From Epiperipatus broadwayi (taxonomy: Eukaryota; Onychophora; Udeonychophora; Euonychophora; Peripatidae), in contig JAQFVV010006341.1 in assembly GCA_028023455.1 (NCBI GenBank), forward strand, positions 2,668,001-2,732,000: a DNA stretch of 64,000 nucleotides, given 5' to 3'. A program made the position numbers and the translations under genes. Positions 60,594 to 64,000 of the stretch are shown one piece after another. How positions within the stretch are numbered: position 1 is the stretch's first letter; every line of letters begins with the position of its first letter. The notes beneath the pieces were generated by a model that did no database searches, was not told where the DNA came from, and worked only from the letters and a program-made list of their open reading frames with translations.

Positions 60594-61955
60594 AAAAAAG
60601 ATTAAGCTTGTTCAGATAAGAGATTTGTAAACAAGAAAAATATCCAGATAATTAAAGTGTTTTGCAAATCAATCAATTAATGTATTTTTGAAGGATTTGT
60701 AAATAAAATGGAGAGTTGTCAAGCATTGGTGACTGAGAGGTTAGCTCAGCTGCCTTACAAGCAGTTGTTCTGGGTTTGCGGGTTCGCTTCCCGGCCGATG
60801 CTTTGGCACATAAAGAAAAAAAAAGTGGAGAGCTGTTAAAAACAAGAACAAGATCAAACATGCTGGAAAATTTGAATTGGATGTTCAAAAATAGGAAGAA
60901 GTAAACGTTATTTAAAGTCAGTTTTTTTTATAGCAGTCATTCTTGATTCTCATTTTATTTAAGCATCATTGAACCTTCATTATGCTGAATGAATAGAAGG
61001 GAAAAAACTGCCAACTGCGACACTTGGAATCTGACATTATGCCATTTGAAAATGAATTGATTAATTCTTTTTATCTTGAAGTTATCAAATTACAGTTCTG
61101 GAACTTGGATTTTGTAAGTTTTTTTTTTAAAAAAAAAAACTGTTTAGACTTTATCCTAACATATTTTAAGTTTATTTTAATATATTTATTTCCAACAAAC
61201 TTTTATGAAGTGAGGGGTCTGTTAAAAAAAAATAAAGGAAAACTGTTTTGTCTTTGCCCTAATCATTTTAAGTTTATTTTAGTATATTAATCCAATCAAA
61301 TTATATGATGCAAGTGCTTTAAAAAAAGAAGCAGCATCATTTGTGGTTAAATATTTTAATTGCATTTTAAAATCAAAATTCACTTTATTTTCTTTAATAT
61401 ACATGTTAACTAAAGTTTTTTTTTGTAAGAAAAAAGTTTTTTTCACCATTTGTTTTGAAATTATCAGTAAAAACAAAGAAAGAAAAATATTGAAAGTAAT
61501 ATTTGTTCAATGAAGTATCCATTACGGAAAAAAGTAAAGCATCTAAATGTTAAAAAAGATTGATAATTATAAGTAGTTTTAAATTTGTGACAATTGGATT
61601 CATTTGTACTTTGCCTTTCTTTGATTATGGAGGATTAGATTTTATGTAGATGAGTTTATATTACATATGGAGTTGTTTGTTCATTGTTGAATAATTGAAG
61701 TATTTCTTTATTTATATGGAAGGGGTCATTCAAGATTTTGTTTTATAGATTTAGGATTCAGTCTCAAAACAAGTCATCTCTGTAGAAGTTGGAGTTTTAT
61801 TAAATCTGGATCAGATTGAAGAGGCCATTTTCTTGAGCTATCATTTAAAAAAATAGCAGTTATAATTATTCCCTATTGGGGAAGTGTGTCTATGCTAAGA
61901 CATTTTTTGAATGTAAGATCATCTCTATGCAGAATTGTATTTATCAGGTGTAACA
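60594..61955. repeat. Tandem duplication, right copy (with SINE)
   Basis: It corresponds to 58912-60066 but is longer because of a SINE insertion (60720-60825) and a roughly 100-bp internal duplication near 61160-61335 (TTTTAAGTTTATTTTA twice). Confidence 0.88.
60709..60836 (+). mobile_element. tRNA-derived SINE with target duplication
   Basis: An A box TTAGCTCAGCTGCC (60741-60754) and a B box GGTTCGCTTCC (60781-60791) mark a polymerase III promoter. The unit ends in an A-rich tail. TGGAGAGTTGT (60709-60719) and TGGAGAGCTGT (60826-60836) flank it and differ by one base. The empty site is preserved in the left tandem copy near 59025. No matching acceptor stem is seen, so it is not a tRNA gene. 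It is a different family from the SINE at 20-26 kb. Confidence 0.85.
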
Positions 61956-62600
61956 TATGTTGTTTGTATTACAAATAACAGCTATGTAACAGTCATCATC
62001 ATCCTATTAGAGAAAATATTGTTTAAATATATATATATTGTGCAGCTCTATCTCCTGATGTTTCAACCATAAAAATTGAGATAAATGTAAATAATTGAAA
62101 CATGTTTAGTCTGATCTTTACAACATAGAAAGACATGCCTAGAGGATTAACATTAATGTTTATTTAAGATTTTAATTAAAATCCCAAACTTATTTATGAA
62201 ATTTTTAAATAGCATGAAATTGCTTTGAATAATCTAGATTTTAAAGAATTTTTAAGTAAATCAATGTGGTTGTCTGTTAAGAGAGCATTTTTTTTATTAT
62301 TAAAATTTAAAATAGGTAAGTTTTGAATAAAACCTATTGGAAGAGTAACACACAATAAATAGGAAGATAATTAGATATATATATATTTTTTAAATTAAAA
62401 TTTAATGTAGGAATTTTGAACAAAATCCAGTGAAAGTGAAGCAGGCAACAATAAGATAAGAAAAAGACACCACAGAAGCAAATATATTGCTTTTAACTCT
62501 TTTTTAATAAGGTCAAGATGTTCAAATATTTTTAATTGATATAAGAAATATTTCTAACATGGCAAAAAATAAAATTAATATTTTTGAAAGATATGATAAA
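61956..62600. other. AT-rich spacer, nothing recognised
   Basis: No frame, exon or repeat member was recognised. Confidence 0.5.
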
Positions 62601-62605
62601 AAGAG

Positions 62606-63275
62606 ATGATGGTATTAAGCCAATAAACATCACATGATCACCATTTCTTATGCTCGCTTATAACTGTCATTCAAACAGGCAAGACTCACTATACGTATTG
62701 CCACACACAGCAAACTAGAGTAATCAATGGATGCCAGAAGGCTTATGCATAAAATCCCCATCTAGTGCCTACTCATCCAATATCCCCAGACTAGTTTCTG
62801 GCTTGTGACCTTAGTCAGTGAGGAGCCTTGGATCTGAGAGCACTGTATCTAGATCTTAGGATCTAATGCAACCCCCTAGGAGCCACCTTTTATCTCCACT
62901 TAACTACAGAATTATGAGTCTTCAAAACACCTAATATTTTCAATCCAATCTCATTAGTTTATATAGTCATATAGGTTTGAACTCAGTTCAGTATCCATGC
63001 ATTTTGGTGTCTTTGGTTTTTTAATAACCATAGCCACCACTATCCTATTAGGCAGGATTGGTTTTAAGCCAATAAATATCACATGATCACCATTTCTTAT
63101 GCTCGCTATATAATTGTTATTCAAACAACAAAACAGGCAAAACTCACTATACGTATTGCCACATACCGCAGGCTAGAGTAATCAATGGATGCCAGAAGGC
63201 TTGTGCATCCATTGATTACTCTAGCTTGCTGCATGTTGCAATACATATAGAGAGTTTTGCCTGTTTGAAGTATGA
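62606..63275. mobile_element. Inverted-repeat-rich non-autonomous repeat, composite copy
   Basis: One full unit (62614 to about 63065) is followed in tandem by the start of a second. The words TTAAGCCAATAAACATCACA and CACCATTTCTTATGCTCGCT occur at both 62614 and 63066. The second unit turns back on itself at about 63200, giving a hairpin with arms 63133-63195 and 63205-63271 (AGAGTAATCAATGGATG / CATCCATTGATTACTCT). Its ends read CAGGCAAAACTC. Related to 33.8, 36.8, 39.3 and 50.6 kb. Non-coding. Confidence 0.8.
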
Positions 63276-63324
63276 TGGCATTTTCAGTCATAAAATAATT
63301 CAAGCCAGATAATGTAGTAACAAT

Positions 63325-64000
63325 GTCTTTGGCTCACAGTTGACTTTTACTCAGCAATAATATCTGGCTCATGGTTGACCCTGAATCAACAGCATCTGGT
63401 TCACAGCTGACTCTGCTTCAAGAATATCTTGCTTGCAGTTGACTGTGAATCATAGCATTTAGTTTACAGTTAGCTCTTAATTCTATACGTTGTTTGCAGC
63501 TAACCCTGAATCAATAGTTTCTAACTTATTGTTTGACCCTTATCTAACAATTCTAGCTCAAAGATGACCTTTCCTAATAGAATCTGACTTATATCTAAAC
63601 CTGATGAAACAGTATGTAATTCACAGCCATCATTGTCGCTACAGTATCTCACAATTGACTTGGACTCATAGTTTTTAGCTTATTGACTGACAGTATAGTA
63701 TTCGACACACTGTGATTCAACAATATCTGGCTCACAACTAAACTATATCAGTAATATCTGGCTTGATTGATTTTGATTCAATAGTATCTGACTTATAGCT
63801 GAGCATGAGTCAACATTATGTGTGTTGTAGATGGTTTTGCCTCAATATTATCTTGCTCACAACTGATGCTGACTCCACAGTATCTACCTCATAGCTGGTC
63901 TATTCTCAATACTATTTTTCTCACAGTTGGAATTTAGGTAACAGCTGATCCTGATTCAACAGTTTCTGATTCACAACTGACCTAGATTCAGAAAAATCTA
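63325..64000. repeat. Minisatellite, about 32-bp unit, at least 20 copies
   Basis: Degenerate units that start TCTGGCTCACAGCTGA and end ATTCAACAGTA or close to it, mostly 31-32 bp long, run to the right edge of the window and probably beyond. A few units are 25-29 bp. The period is not a multiple of three and stops are frequent, so it is not coding. It begins directly after the hairpin element at 63275. Confidence 0.88.

Noticed and set aside
63325-64000. CRISPR-like array
   Set aside because: Units are adjacent and degenerate with no unique spacers, and the host is a eukaryote; it is a minisatellite.

Overview
The window is nuclear DNA of an invertebrate animal: AT-rich, intron-rich and dense in degenerate retroelements. 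No bacterial operon, rRNA gene or CRISPR array is visible. The only host gene I can name is on the + strand. Three well-supported exons (35720-35823, 38328-38450, 51871-52029) plus one weaker upstream exon (30024-30095) encode the pentatricopeptide-repeat region of mitochondrial RNA polymerase (POLRMT). Reading frames join across the introns, and the peptides line up in order with the animal POLRMT family. The N-terminal exons and the catalytic exons are not visible here, so the gene probably runs off the right edge. I cannot fix the phylum.

Layout. 1.8-9.0 kb: a minus-strand Penelope-like element (PLE) split by a young, gag-only LTR retrotransposon (3468-8785). Its two LTRs are almost identical and flanked by a 4-bp target duplication. 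9.0-11.8 kb: nothing recognised. 11.8-13.9 kb: a decayed RTE-like LINE. 13.9-30 kb: a nest of transposons holding PLE copies or pieces of at least four types (15.8-17.1, 19.4-19.6, 20.2-21.6, 22.1-23.3 and probably 25.6 kb). The same nest holds a different LINE (17.65-19.3 kb), three copies of a tRNA-headed SINE, a 2-kb LTR with a primer-binding site (23.35-25.36 kb) and a promoter-like segment near 27.1 kb. 30-64 kb: POLRMT exons and large introns carrying RTE-like LINE copies (43.5-44.4 and 52.3-55.3 kb), an inverted-repeat-rich repeat family (33.8, 36.8, 39.3, 50.6, 62.6 kb), a 1.2-kb tandem duplication (58.9-62.0 kb) in which only one copy has a second tRNA-derived SINE, and a roughly 32-bp minisatellite running off the right edge.

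How the parts relate. The mobile elements are mostly dead: they have frameshifts, stops and damaged catalytic motifs. The gag-only LTR element is the exception. It keeps an open gag frame and nearly identical LTRs but no pol, so it would need enzymes supplied by another element. The most unusual feature is the tRNA-headed SINE. Its tail carries a short motif like the hammerhead-ribozyme cores described in PLEs, and it sits among PLE copies. Identifications come from reading motifs by eye; no database search was run.
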